Shown: piece after piece, positions 8,041 through 16,211 of the stretch
Layout of the letters: the number at the start of each line of letters is the position of its first letter
Position numbering within the stretch: position 1 is the stretch's first letter
NCBI RefSeq assembly: GCF_007753265.1
Contig: NZ_CP036349.1
Location: forward strand, 5,516,862-5,580,861
Source of the DNA: Botrimarina mediterranea
GTDB lineage: Bacteria > Planctomycetota > Planctomycetia > Pirellulales > Lacipirellulaceae
Direction: 5' to 3'
Length of the DNA: 64,000 nt
Position numbers and translations under genes: made by a program
Notes under the pieces: generated by a model
Database searches by the model: none
Told to the model about the DNA's origin: nothing
What the model saw: the letters and a program-made list of their open reading frames with translations, nothing else

Positions 8041-8212
8041 ACAGAGCCACGGAAAGCACGGAGAAGAATGGAACGTGGATGAAGGGGATTATCGCGGATG
8101 AAATTGCTGTTTTGATCAGCGGCTGTTTGATCCGTGGCAATCCTTTCAATCCACGAAGGTCCATGTCCCATTCTTCGCCGTGTCCTCCGCGCCTCTGTGG
8201 TTAACTTCAAAA
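8041..8212. repeat. Family E long imperfect palindrome, copy 1
   Basis: Left arm acagagccacggaaagcacg and right arm ending cgcgcctctgtggtta, with an inner inverted pair around gatcagcggctgtttgatc. Same unit as 22229-22450 and 36936-37020. No gene in 7967-8228. Confidence 0.75.
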
Positions 8213-8228
8213 CATCAAGGTCAAGTTC

Positions 8229-8609
8229 ATGGACGACAACAACCAACCCACCGTCGCCGTCATCGGCGCGAGCGACGACCCGGAGAAGTTCAGCAACAAG
8301 TCGCAACGCGCCCACGCCGCGATCGGCTACGAGGTCTACCCCGTCAACCCGAAGGGGGGCGAGATCGAAGGCCGCACGGTCTACAAGTCGATCGACGAGG
8401 TCCCCGTCGGCCCGCTCGACCGCGTCACGATGTACGTCCGCCCCGAAGTTGGCGTCACGCTGCTCGAAGCGATCGCCAAGAAAGGCTGCGGCGAACTCTG
8501 GCTCAACCCCGGCACGGACTCCCCCGAGCTGATCGCGAAGGCGCAAGAGCTAGGCCTCGTCCCCGTCGTCGCCTGCAGTTTGGTCGATTGCCGAAAGCGC
8601 GGCGCGTAG
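8229..8609 (+). CDS. CoA-binding (CoA_binding_2 / YccU-like) protein
   Basis: 126 aa Rossmann-fold protein. Nucleotide-binding signature VAVIGASDDPEKFSN lies at residues 9-23, then YEVYPVNPKGGEIEG, VTMYVRP and a C-terminal active-site-like Cys in VVACSLVDCRK. It covers the whole length of the stand-alone CoA-binding domain family, related to the N-terminal domain of succinyl-CoA synthetase alpha. The physiological role of these small proteins is unsettled. No operon neighbours. Confidence 0.85.
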   Translation: MDDNNQPTVAVIGASDDPEKFSNKSQRAHAAIGYEVYPVNPKGGEIEGRTVYKSIDEVPVGPLDRVTMYVRPEVGVTLLEAIAKKGCGELWLNPGTDSPELIAKAQELGLVPVVACSLVDCRKRGA

Positions 8610-8732
8610 GGTCCGCTTGTAGCGGACCGCTCTCAACGACTGGACCGCTTATTGGTGCTTCACCCGCGGCTAGCGCCGACGGCTCACATCGGGTGCTCCG
8701 CAACATGAACCGTCGGCGCTAGCCGCGGGTAG
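8609..8732. repeat. Palindromes: tccgcttgtagcgga unit and family B copy 1
   Basis: A small palindrome (gggtccgcttgtagcggacc, about 8609-8630) follows the stop of the CoA-binding gene. A larger one at 8661-8730 has arms cacccgcggctagcgccgac and ccgtcggcgctagccgcggg. Confidence 0.8.
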
Positions 8733-8789
8733 CGCTGGGCAAAACTCACCCTTACCAACAAAGTCCCAGTCGAAGTCACCGCAAAAACC

Positions 8790-10034
8790 ATGGACCTCCA
8801 CGATTGCATCACGACTGGCACGCTCGAAGAGTTGCACGCTGCGCTGAACAACGGCGCCGATGTCAACGCAAGTGGGCGAAACGGCGTCACCCCGCTGATG
8901 GCGGCGATTGCCGCCAAGGACCTCGACAAGATGCGCTTGCTCTTAGAGCGCGGCGCCGACCCTGAGCTCACCGACGACTTCAACGGCGCCGCATTGAGAC
9001 ACGCCGTCGATGAAGACTTTGTGGACGGTGTGCGATTTCTTCTGGAGCTGGACGTCGATCGCGGTTACTCGCCAAAGCATCCCCTAAAGCCGATCAATTT
9101 CGAATCCGTCGTCGAGAAGATTCCCGCTACCCCCCTGCCGGACGAACTCAAGGGTTTGATTTCCGAAGAAGACTGGAAGGCTACGCAGAAGTCAGGGAGA
9201 GACCTCATGCTCGAGATGGGCAAGAATCCAACGGTGACTCCGGCGATCTCCGATGTTCAGAGTGTCGCCGTCCTGCAGTTGTTCCTTGCCGCCGGTGATA
9301 ACATTCGACTGGCGCCAAGGGAGGTGATGCGTTCTTACGTCGGGCTTGAGAATGGCGGCGACTTTCAAGCGTCTGCGAAGGACTACGAAGAAAACCGCTC
9401 GCCGCGTTTCGGAAGCGCCAACCCCGATCCGATGGACAATCCGTTCTGGGACGACATGATCAGGTTGGGAGGAAGCGCTTACTCGGCGCGTAAGCACTTC
9501 GACGACACCGACGCACTGGACAGCGCCGTTTGGTGTTACGAGCGATTTGGTACGTCGGTGACGCCCTTGCCCGATGGGCGTTTTGTTCAAGTCGGTGGAG
9601 AGCATGAGGATTTCTACGACCCGGATTTCTGCATCTACAACGATGTCGTCATCCACAACGGACAAGGCGGCTTCCAGATTCTCGGCTACCCGCGGGACGT
9701 CTTCCCGCCGACCGACTTCCACACCGCCACGTTGGTCGAAGATGCGATCTACATCATCGGATGCCTCGGCTACACCGACCAGCGTAAGGCTGGAACCACG
9801 CCGGTCTTCCGCCTCGCCGTTGATAGTTGGAAGATCGAACCCGTAACGACTTCAGGTGACAGCCCCAGTTGGCTCCACGATCATCGGGCAACTTACGACG
9901 CAAATCGAAAAGTGATTCGCGTCGAAGGGGGAAGCATCCTCGTCGAGGGAGAACCGGGCGAGACAGATATCGAGGTCAACAAGGATAGGCACGAGTTGGA
10001 CCTACAGACATTCACCTGGCGAAAACTCGACTAA
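8790..10034 (+). CDS. Ankyrin-repeat protein with kelch-like C-terminal region
   Basis: 414 aa, no signal peptide. Residues 1-90 hold two to three ankyrin repeats (GTLEELHAALNNGADVNASG, NGVTPLMAAIAAKD, MRLLLERGADPELTDD). Residues about 245-410 have kelch/beta-propeller character (PLPDGRFVQVGGEHEDFYDP, TATLVEDAIYIIGCLGYTD, TTPVFRLAVDSWKIEPV). The middle is unassigned. Codon use looks more AT-rich at third positions than in the neighbours, hinting at transfer, but I have not computed this. The ankyrin plus kelch combination suggests protein binding. It stands alone between family B repeats. Confidence 0.75.
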   Translation: MDLHDCITTGTLEELHAALNNGADVNASGRNGVTPLMAAIAAKDLDKMRLLLERGADPELTDDFNGAALRHAVDEDFVDGVRFLLELDVDRGYSPKHPLKPINFESVVEKIPATPLPDELKGLISEEDWKATQKSGRDLMLEMGKNPTVTPAISDVQSVAVLQLFLAAGDNIRLAPREVMRSYVGLENGGDFQASAKDYEENRSPRFGSANPDPMDNPFWDDMIRLGGSAYSARKHFDDTDALDSAVWCYERFGTSVTPLPDGRFVQVGGEHEDFYDPDFCIYNDVVIHNGQGGFQILGYPRDVFPPTDFHTATLVEDAIYIIGCLGYTDQRKAGTTPVFRLAVDSWKIEPVTTSGDSPSWLHDHRATYDANRKVIRVEGGSILVEGEPGETDIEVNKDRHELDLQTFTWRKLD

Positions 10035-10057
10035 ACTCGCTTCACCGTTCGCATGGA

Positions 10058-10262
10058 AATGAGCCGTCGGCGCTAGCCGCGGGTGACGCCACAGAACGCT
10101 CAACATCTCAATCAAGGGCGAGCCGCAAGCGTCAGCGACCGGAGTGACGCGGGTACCAGGGATCCCTCCGGTCGCTGACGCTCCCGGCTCGCCAACTTCG
10201 ATAAGCCGACGTGTCAAACCGGCTTCCCGCCGCTCTCCACGGTCCGCACAGCGGACCCTACG
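10058..10262. repeat. Repeat cluster: family B half-copy, family C palindrome, ggtccgc palindrome
   Basis: 10060-10085 is a half copy of family B (gagccgtcggcgctagccgc). 10121-10193 is a full family C palindrome (gagccgcaagcgtcagcgac ... ggtcgctgacgctcccggct). 10241-10261 is ggtccgcacagcggacccta, and it contains the stop codon (10258-10260) of the following minus-strand gene. Confidence 0.85.
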
Positions 10263-11610
10263 CAGCGGCGGCCGCGGGTTCCCACCGGCTCGGCGCCACC
10301 ACCGCGCCGGCGACCCGATCCTCCAGGTTCGGCCGGAACACCGTTAGCAGCAGCAGCGGCAGGTACCACGCCAGCGCCAAGCCGCCGCTGTGCGCGTGCC
10401 AGAACTGCACGCCGAGCATCAGCGCCGCCGAGCCGCTCAGCAGCGTCGCCAGGTTCTTCTGCACCGGCCAGATCGCGAAGCTCACGCTGAGGCCGATGAA
10501 GCCCAGCAGGATCGGCACGCGGTACCAGCCGTTCCAGAACGCCCACACGCCGCTCAGCTCTTCCATCGCCGGCAGACGGATGCCGAACATCTGTTGCAGC
10601 CGCGCGAAGAACATGGCGGCGTCGGTTGAGGTGAACACAAGCGTCGCCACGAGCACGCCGAGCGTCAGCAACACGCCGGTCGTGAACCGCCCCACGCCGC
10701 GCCGCCAGTAGAACGACGTCCATAAAGGCAATAGCGCGAAGGGGTAGTAGATCGCGCCGCAAGCGAGCCCCAGCAGCATCCCGGCCACGGCGGGCCGCCG
10801 ATAGAAGTAGGCCGTCCACACCAAGAGCGCCGCCGGCAGCGCGTGCGTCACGTTCCCCGTCCACAAGGCCGTGTAGGGGAGCATCAGGTACATCGTCGCC
10901 GCGGCGAGGCCCAGCTGCAGATTGCCGAAGTGGTCCTTGGCCATCATCAACACGCCGAGCACGACCATCACTTGGCAGAAGATCGCCATCAGCTGAGCGG
11001 CGAGCACGTTACGCGCGGCGTCGGCCTCTTCGACCTTCGCGGGGTCGGCGTCCGGCGCCGCTTCATCGACCAGCGCCCGCGTCGAGATGCGCGGCAACAT
11101 GAGCAGCAGCGTGAAGCCCGGCCCGTGGGTGCTGAGCGTGTTCTGCTCGACCTGCGACGCCTCGCGCTGGCTGAGGTGCTCGGCGCGCTGCACGGCCATC
11201 AGGTCCGACGGGTCGGGCTTGCCGGTGAGCACGTTCGCCGCCAAGAACGCCATCAACGACACGGCCAAGAAGCTGAGGCCCCCGCCGGTCATGTTCGGCT
11301 CCAACAGCGGCCGCCGCACCATCGACGCGTCGTAGAGCATCCGCACCAGCAAGAAGCCGTTCACCACGAGCAGCCACACGTAGCCGATGCGTTCGACGCC
11401 CAGTCCGGTAGCAGGATCGTCGGCTTGCCCGCGCAGCGCGTGCTCGATGCAGAGCAGGCCCGGCGCCAACAGGATGACCAACAAGAGGTCGAGGTTGCGC
11501 ATGCAGAAGACGCGGTTGAACTTGAAGAACAACGCGATCGTCAGCAGCGAAGAGAGATACGCCCACGACGTGGGGTTCACTCGCTCGTAATGGAAGAGCA
11601 GTTCGCTCAT
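10258..11610 (-). CDS. Polytopic membrane protein, glycosyltransferase-87-like topology
   Basis: 450 aa from the ATG at 11610 with AGGCGGA just upstream. About ten hydrophobic helices run the length (for example AYLSSLLTIALFF, LLLVILLAPGLLCIEHAL, VWLLVVNGFLLVRML, LLTLGVLVATLVF, ILLGFIGLSVSFAIW, LALAWYLPLLLLTVF). A large loop (about 130-200) includes QREASQVEQNTLSTHGPG. The layout resembles polyprenyl-phosphate-dependent GT87/DUF2029 enzymes, but I see no conserved catalytic Asp to confirm it. No operon neighbours; the stop codon lies in a repeat. Confidence 0.7.
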   Translation of the reverse strand: MSELLFHYERVNPTSWAYLSSLLTIALFFKFNRVFCMRNLDLLLVILLAPGLLCIEHALRGQADDPATGLGVERIGYVWLLVVNGFLLVRMLYDASMVRRPLLEPNMTGGGLSFLAVSLMAFLAANVLTGKPDPSDLMAVQRAEHLSQREASQVEQNTLSTHGPGFTLLLMLPRISTRALVDEAAPDADPAKVEEADAARNVLAAQLMAIFCQVMVVLGVLMMAKDHFGNLQLGLAAATMYLMLPYTALWTGNVTHALPAALLVWTAYFYRRPAVAGMLLGLACGAIYYPFALLPLWTSFYWRRGVGRFTTGVLLTLGVLVATLVFTSTDAAMFFARLQQMFGIRLPAMEELSGVWAFWNGWYRVPILLGFIGLSVSFAIWPVQKNLATLLSGSAALMLGVQFWHAHSGGLALAWYLPLLLLTVFRPNLEDRVAGAVVAPSRWEPAAAAA

Positions 11611-11715
11611 TTTCCGCCTGGAACAGGGCGCCGGATCATTCCGCATCGCGGCGCCATCGTGGGGCCGCCCAAACAGGCTAAGCAACCCGGCCCGCGTTGC
11701 AAGCCGTTTCCACAA

Positions 11716-12888
11716 TTAGCTTTGCGAATCAGACCCTACCCATCTTAACCCGTCGCGGGCCTCCTCGGCCCAGGGGCTTTCCGGGGCGATCTCCAAAAAC
11801 CGCCGCCAGTGCGGCGCCGCGGCCTCGTGATCGCCGTGCTTTTCGCAGATCCGCGCCAAGTGAAAATGGGCGTCGGCGTAGGCCTCGTGCTGGTCGAGCG
11901 CCCCCCGCACCGCGGCGACGGCGAGCTGGTGCTCGCCTAGATCGCTGAGCACACAGCCCAGATTGACCCGGGCCTCGAGGTGCTCGGGGTCCAACTCTAG
12001 CGCCGCGTAATAGCGCTCCCGCGCAGCGACCGACTGCCCCGCGGCGTACAACCAATCGGCGAGGACAAAGTGATCCTCGGCCGTCGGCGGCGACTCGAGC
12101 ATCGCCAGGCGCCAGGCGTCGATCGCCTCGTCAAGCGTCCCCTCGTCGTGCAGCCGCCAGGCGCGCTCGCGCTGGGTGGTGGGTTCGGCGTCGGCGAGCG
12201 AGTCCATCCGCAAGACGATTGTCGCGTCTTCGTCCGACACCTCGTCGAAGTCGAACCGCCGCTGCCCCGAGACGTCGCGTAGCGCCGCCTCGCCGCGCAC
12301 CAAGAGTTCACCACCCTCGATCACCAGCGGCAGCTCGGCGATCGCACGGTCGTACGCGGGGTGCGCCGCCGCGAGCCGATCGACCACCGAGTCGATCGCC
12401 GCCAGCGAACGCCCTTCACGCAGGAGGTCCGAGAGCAGCTGCGCGACGCGGGCCTCTTCGAAATCGAAGTACGCCAGCCGCTGCACCCAGCAGGCGGGCC
12501 GGATCACGCCGCGCCGCGCCCAACGCTGCACCGCCGCGAGCGGGGCGCCGACGAGGTCGGCGAGCATCGCCGGTGAATACAACCGCCGTACGGCCCCCTC
12601 ACACAGCAAGGGGTCCGCCTCGACGAGCCCCAGCTGGCGCCACAGCTCGGACTCGCTCCAACACTCGGCGCCGCTGGCGGCCGCTTCCTGCACGGCGCGC
12701 TCGCGGTCTGCCGTTGTGGCGGCTTCGCCAATCACCACGAGGTCGGGCGCCGCGTCATCGATGGCGCCGCCACGCCGCTCGACGGCGGCGGATGCTTCTC
12801 GCTTGGAGACGCCCACGAACCGCCCCACCAAACGCAGGCGGCGTCCCGACAGGACATCCAGCGGCGGAGCGGGCGTCTCGGCAGGCAA
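11716..12888 (-). CDS. BRCT - MerR-type HTH - TPR fusion protein
   Basis: 390 aa. Residues about 12-90 look like a BRCT domain (LSGRRLRLVGRFVGVSKREA, the GG turn RRGGAIDDAAPDLVVIG, and the closing CWSESELWRQLG). Residues about 103-165 are a MerR-type winged HTH (YSPAMLADLVGAPLAAVQRW, then the wing RGVIRP..YFDFEEARVAQ). Residues about 240-385 are TPRs (RAWRLHDEGTLDEAIDAWRL, ALELDPEHLEARVNLGCVLS, AYADAHFHLARICEKHGDHE). BRCT domains bind phosphopeptides or DNA ends, and MerR domains bind DNA. The combination suggests a DNA-bound scaffold; the function is not established here. Confidence 0.8.
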   Translation of the reverse strand: MPAETPAPPLDVLSGRRLRLVGRFVGVSKREASAAVERRGGAIDDAAPDLVVIGEAATTADRERAVQEAAASGAECWSESELWRQLGLVEADPLLCEGAVRRLYSPAMLADLVGAPLAAVQRWARRGVIRPACWVQRLAYFDFEEARVAQLLSDLLREGRSLAAIDSVVDRLAAAHPAYDRAIAELPLVIEGGELLVRGEAALRDVSGQRRFDFDEVSDEDATIVLRMDSLADAEPTTQRERAWRLHDEGTLDEAIDAWRLAMLESPPTAEDHFVLADWLYAAGQSVAARERYYAALELDPEHLEARVNLGCVLSDLGEHQLAVAAVRGALDQHEAYADAHFHLARICEKHGDHEAAAPHWRRFLEIAPESPWAEEARDGLRWVGSDSQS

Positions 12889-12982
12889 CGGAAACTCGGC
12901 GGGCGACTACAGGCGACGGGGAGAACAACCCGCGAGTCTTCCCGCTGGCGGCCCGTTCGTCAACGCTCGGTCCAAAGAGGGG

Positions 12983-13156
12983 AACCGCGAATCGACGCGA
13001 ATTCCCGCGAATAACACACATCTGTGGGAGGCGTCTCCAGACGCCGATTACGCTCACCACGCCGCATCCGCTAGCAGCGCGTGATCGGGGTCTGGAGACC
13101 CCTCCCACAACCAACTGCCTTCAGTTCATTCGCGCTGATTCGCGTGAATTCGCGGT
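12983..13156. repeat. Family A copy 4 nested inside an outer gcgaatt-type inverted repeat
   Basis: Family A copy 4 spans 13022-13110 (arms ctgtgggaggcgtctccaga / ggagacccctcccaca). It sits exactly between outer arms gaatcgacgcgaattcccgc (12983-13008) and gctgattcgcgtgaattcgc (13127-13154). No gene in 12889-13164. Confidence 0.85.
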
Positions 13157-13164
13157 TCCCAACC

Positions 13165-14331
13165 TCAACCGCAGGTCGGGCAGCCCACCTCTTCCACCGG
13201 CTTGCGCACCATCACCGTCCGCGGCACGCGGTACGTGTACGTCACCGGCTCCATCCGCGTCACGGTCCTCGGCACCTGAATCTCTTCGGTCTGATCCACC
13301 AGGCGGCAGACCTTGATCTCAACCGGTTCGATCCGCTTCTCGGCCACCATCCGGCACGTCGTCACGGGCACTTGGCGGACCTTTTGTTCGGTCACCATCC
13401 GGCAAACCTGCACGGGGACTTTTCGTTCGATGCGCTCGACCACCTGACGGGTCGTCTGCACCGGCACGCGGCGCGTCTGTTGTTCGCTGACCATCCGCAC
13501 CGTCTGCACTGGCACCTTGCGCGAATGCTGTTCGGCCACCATCCGCGTCACTTGCGTCGGCACTTGCTCGACGACCTGTTGCGGCATGAAGCTCGTAACG
13601 GGCGTCTGCACCACCACCGGGTTCGGCTTCCAGACCTGCTGCACTTGTTGCTGGGGCGGCGTCTCGTTCTGGACCCAGGCGAGGCCCGGACGCACCGTCT
13701 GCGCCATGCCCGTGACCGGATCGACCGTCGTCTGCCGCGACATCCACGTCAGCCGCGGCCACGAGCGCGAGCCCGGGGTGACGGTCACCTGGTTAACGAG
13801 CGCTCCCTGATCGACGACCTGCTGCTGCATCGTCGTCACGGGGCTCATCACCGTGCGTGTGACGGGCCGCATCACCGTCTCGCACACGGGGCGCTGGACG
13901 GTGAAGAACTCGGTACGCTCGCTCGTTTCCACAACGGGCCGCTGGACGGTGAAGCACTCATCACGGTACGAGGTCTCGACAACGTTGCGGACTTGGTCGT
14001 AGCTCTCGTCGCGGTACTGTGTCTCAAAGACCTGCCGCTGAACGCAGTAGCGTTCTTCGCGCATCGAGGTCTCGGTCACCGGGCGCATCACCGTGAAGTG
14101 ACGCTCCATCTGCTTGGTCTCGGTGACTGGCACCTGCCGCGTCACCTTACGCGTCTCGTAGACGGTCTCCGTGACGGGGCGGTAACAGGTCGCCTGCCGC
14201 TCTTCGTAAATGGTCTGGCACTCCAGGCGGTAAGCCTGCGTGCATGTTGCGCACGGGGAAACCTCTTGAGCGCTCGACACGCCGGGCGTCGTCGCGAAGA
14301 TCACGGCCAAAGTGATGCGGAGAAGGTTCAT
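13165..14331 (-). CDS. YTV-type repeat cell-surface protein
   Basis: 388 aa from the ATG at 14331 (AAGG close upstream); the alternative ATG at 14346 has no ribosome site. Signal peptide is residues 1-22 (cleavage near SSAQE). The mature protein is almost wholly made of short repeats of the form PVxETxxRxExxTVxRPVxET in the N-terminal half and RKVPVQTxRMVxEQxxR in the C-terminal half, separated by a Gln/Pro linker. Cys pairs occur at both ends (PCATC, GCPTC). This matches planctomycetal YTV repeat proteins (PF07639), thought to be cell-wall or envelope components. No operon partners. Confidence 0.85.
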   Translation of the reverse strand: MNLLRITLAVIFATTPGVSSAQEVSPCATCTQAYRLECQTIYEERQATCYRPVTETVYETRKVTRQVPVTETKQMERHFTVMRPVTETSMREERYCVQRQVFETQYRDESYDQVRNVVETSYRDECFTVQRPVVETSERTEFFTVQRPVCETVMRPVTRTVMSPVTTMQQQVVDQGALVNQVTVTPGSRSWPRLTWMSRQTTVDPVTGMAQTVRPGLAWVQNETPPQQQVQQVWKPNPVVVQTPVTSFMPQQVVEQVPTQVTRMVAEQHSRKVPVQTVRMVSEQQTRRVPVQTTRQVVERIERKVPVQVCRMVTEQKVRQVPVTTCRMVAEKRIEPVEIKVCRLVDQTEEIQVPRTVTRMEPVTYTYRVPRTVMVRKPVEEVGCPTCG

Positions 14332-14452
14332 CGCCTTATCGACCATCGTTGAGGCAAGCAGCGTTACGCCAAGAAGCCGGCCGCGCCCTGTGCGCGGACC
14401 ACCGGCCCTTAAGCTCTACGAGAGTCTGTGCCGCAACTCGCTGCGCGGCAAA

Positions 14453-14484
14453 TCAAAAACCCCCGTTAGAACCGCTAGCGGGGC
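14453..14484 (-). terminator. Terminator-like hairpin upstream of the YTV gene
   Basis: Stem ccccgttag / gctagcgggg with loop aacc; on the minus strand it is followed by TTTTTGATTT. There is no minus-strand gene nearby upstream, so it insulates against antisense transcription or ends an unseen small RNA. Confidence 0.6.
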
Positions 14485-14622
14485 GGATTTTCTCACGCCC
14501 CCGCGGGATTGAATCGCTCGGGCAAGCTGGGGGACGCAGCCGACAGCACAAGACACCTACGGCGCGCCGGCGTAAACTCGCCGCAATCGGAATAACCGTC
14601 AAGCTCAGCCATTCAACCCCGT

Positions 14623-14730
14623 GGCGAGCCGGCGATGCCCTTACACCTAAAGATGCGTCGTCGGTGGGAAGTGGGTACCAGCCGCACACCGGCGACGCAT
14701 CTTTAGGTAAAGGGCGTCGCCGGCTCGCCG
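14623..14730. repeat. Long hairpin repeat (ggcgagccggcgatgccc type)
   Basis: Left arm ggcgagccggcgatgccctt with cctaaagatgcgtcg, right arm cgacgcatctttaggtaaag with cgtcgccggctcgcc; together over 40 paired bases. The loop ggtgggaagtgggtaccag resembles loops at 23435-23455 and 54120-54132. Confidence 0.85.
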
Positions 14731-14746
14731 CCCTTCGTAAGTTCCC

Positions 14747-15472
14747 GTGCAACTCCACCACCACACCGCCGCGACGCCCGAGCTCAACCTCGCGCTCGAC
14801 GAGTCGCTCTTGCTTGGCGACGACAGCGACCACCTCCGCTTCTGGGAGCCCGGGCATCCCTTCGTCGTCCTCGGTCGTTCGTCGAGTTACGACGACGAAG
14901 TCGCTGTCGAGACTTGCGGCGAACTCCGCGTCCCGATCTTGAGGCGCGTGAGCGGCGGCGCGACGATCGTCACGGGACCCGGGTGTTTGATGTACGCCGT
15001 CGTGCTCGACCTGCGCGAGCGGCCCGCGCTGATGGACCTCACGGCGGCCCACCGCTACGTCCTCGGCAAGATGGTTGAAGCGATCAAACCGCTCGAACCC
15101 ACCGCCACAATCGCCGGCACCAGTGACCTCGCATTCACTTCGCAAGACGCCCTACGAAAGTTCTCTGGCAACAGCGTCCGCCGTGTCCGCGGTCGCCTGC
15201 TCTATCACGGCACGCTGCTCTACAACTTCGACCTGCCGCTGATCAGCAGGCTCCTCCAAACAGCGCCGCGCCAGCCCGAGTACCGCACCAGCCGCGACCA
15301 CGACGCCTTCGTCGCGAACCTCGAGGCGACGCGAGCCCAACTCATCGAAGCTATCGCCGCAGCGTGGCGTGCGACGCCATCGGACATCGCGCCATCGATA
15401 CACAAGCGGGCTGATGAACTCGTGGCTGAGAAGTACGCTCACTCCCGTTGGAACACTCACGGAAAACTTTGA
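14747..15472 (+). CDS. Lipoate-protein ligase A family protein
   Basis: 241 aa, GTG start. Family motifs are the N-terminal NLALDESLL, FWEPGHPFVVLGRSS (about 32-46), the lipoyl-binding loop RRVSGGATIVTGPGCLMY (about 66-83), an equivalent of the catalytic-Lys loop in DALRKFSGNSVRRVRGRLLY (about 132-152) and YHGTLLYNFDL. Lipoate ligases attach lipoate or octanoate to carrier domains of 2-oxoacid dehydrogenases or GcvH. Which carrier is served is not visible. No lipA or carrier gene is adjacent. Confidence 0.85.
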   Translation: MQLHHHTAATPELNLALDESLLLGDDSDHLRFWEPGHPFVVLGRSSSYDDEVAVETCGELRVPILRRVSGGATIVTGPGCLMYAVVLDLRERPALMDLTAAHRYVLGKMVEAIKPLEPTATIAGTSDLAFTSQDALRKFSGNSVRRVRGRLLYHGTLLYNFDLPLISRLLQTAPRQPEYRTSRDHDAFVANLEATRAQLIEAIAAAWRATPSDIAPSIHKRADELVAEKYAHSRWNTHGKL

Positions 15473-15490
15473 GCCAAGTCCTAATCGATT

Positions 15491-15577
15491 CTGTAGGAGG
15501 CGTCTCCGACGCCGATTAAGGTCTCTTAGCCGAAAACGGCATGGTGCGCGTAATCGGCGTCGGAGACGCCTCCTACA
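15491..15577. repeat. Palindromic repeat family A, copy 5
   Basis: Arms ctgtaggaggcgtctccgac / gtcggagacgcctcctaca; loop gtctcttagccgaaaacggc atggtgcgcg in forward orientation. Ends 13 nt before the Nudix start. Confidence 0.9.
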
Positions 15578-15590
15578 AAGCAAGAGACCT

Positions 15591-16169
15591 ATGCACCGCG
15601 ACCCCGTCATCCAACTCCTCACCGCCTACCGCGAAACCAACCCCGCTGAAGCGCAGGTCGCCGACCGTATCCTTGCCCTCGTCAACTCGCGCCCCGATTG
15701 CTTCGACCGCACTTGCCGCCCCGGGCACCTCACCGGCTCGGCGTGGGTCGTTTCGCCCGACGGCGAGCGGCATCTGCTGCTCCACCACCGCAAGCTCGAC
15801 AAGTGGCTCCAGCCCGGCGGCCACGCCGACGGCCAGACCGACCTCGCCGAGGTCGCCCTGCGCGAAGCGATCGAAGAGACCGGTTTGCAATCGCTTAAGG
15901 TCGTTGCAAATCACCGCGGCGTCGCCGTGCTCGACCTCGACGTTCACGACATCCCCGCCCGCTACGCGCCCGACGGCTCGCTGGTCGAAGACGGCCACGA
16001 GCACCACGACGTTCGCTTCCTGCTCCAAGCCAATGCCGATGAAAGCCTTTGCGTCAGCGACGAGTCGCACGACCTCCGCTGGTGCACGCCCGACGAAGTC
16101 GCCGCGCTGACCCAGGAATGGAGCGTGCTCCGCCTGCTGGAGAAGGCCCGCCGGCGACTAGATCGGTAG
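15591..16169 (+). CDS. Nudix hydrolase
   Basis: 192 aa. The Nudix box begins PGGHADGQTDLAEVAL (about 82-97) and continues REAIEETGL. The REUxEExGU catalytic core is intact, but the first conserved Glu of the G-x5-E part is Thr. An N-terminal helical extension (1-45) and a C-terminal HHDVRFLLQA strand complete the fold. Nudix enzymes cleave nucleoside-diphosphate-X bonds; the substrate is unknown. No operon partner: SulP begins 42 nt later with its own start region. Confidence 0.9.
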   Translation: MHRDPVIQLLTAYRETNPAEAQVADRILALVNSRPDCFDRTCRPGHLTGSAWVVSPDGERHLLLHHRKLDKWLQPGGHADGQTDLAEVALREAIEETGLQSLKVVANHRGVAVLDLDVHDIPARYAPDGSLVEDGHEHHDVRFLLQANADESLCVSDESHDLRWCTPDEVAALTQEWSVLRLLEKARRRLDR

Positions 16170-16211
16170 AGACGCGTTGCCTTTACCCCCCCGTGCAGCG
16201 ACACTAGCGCC

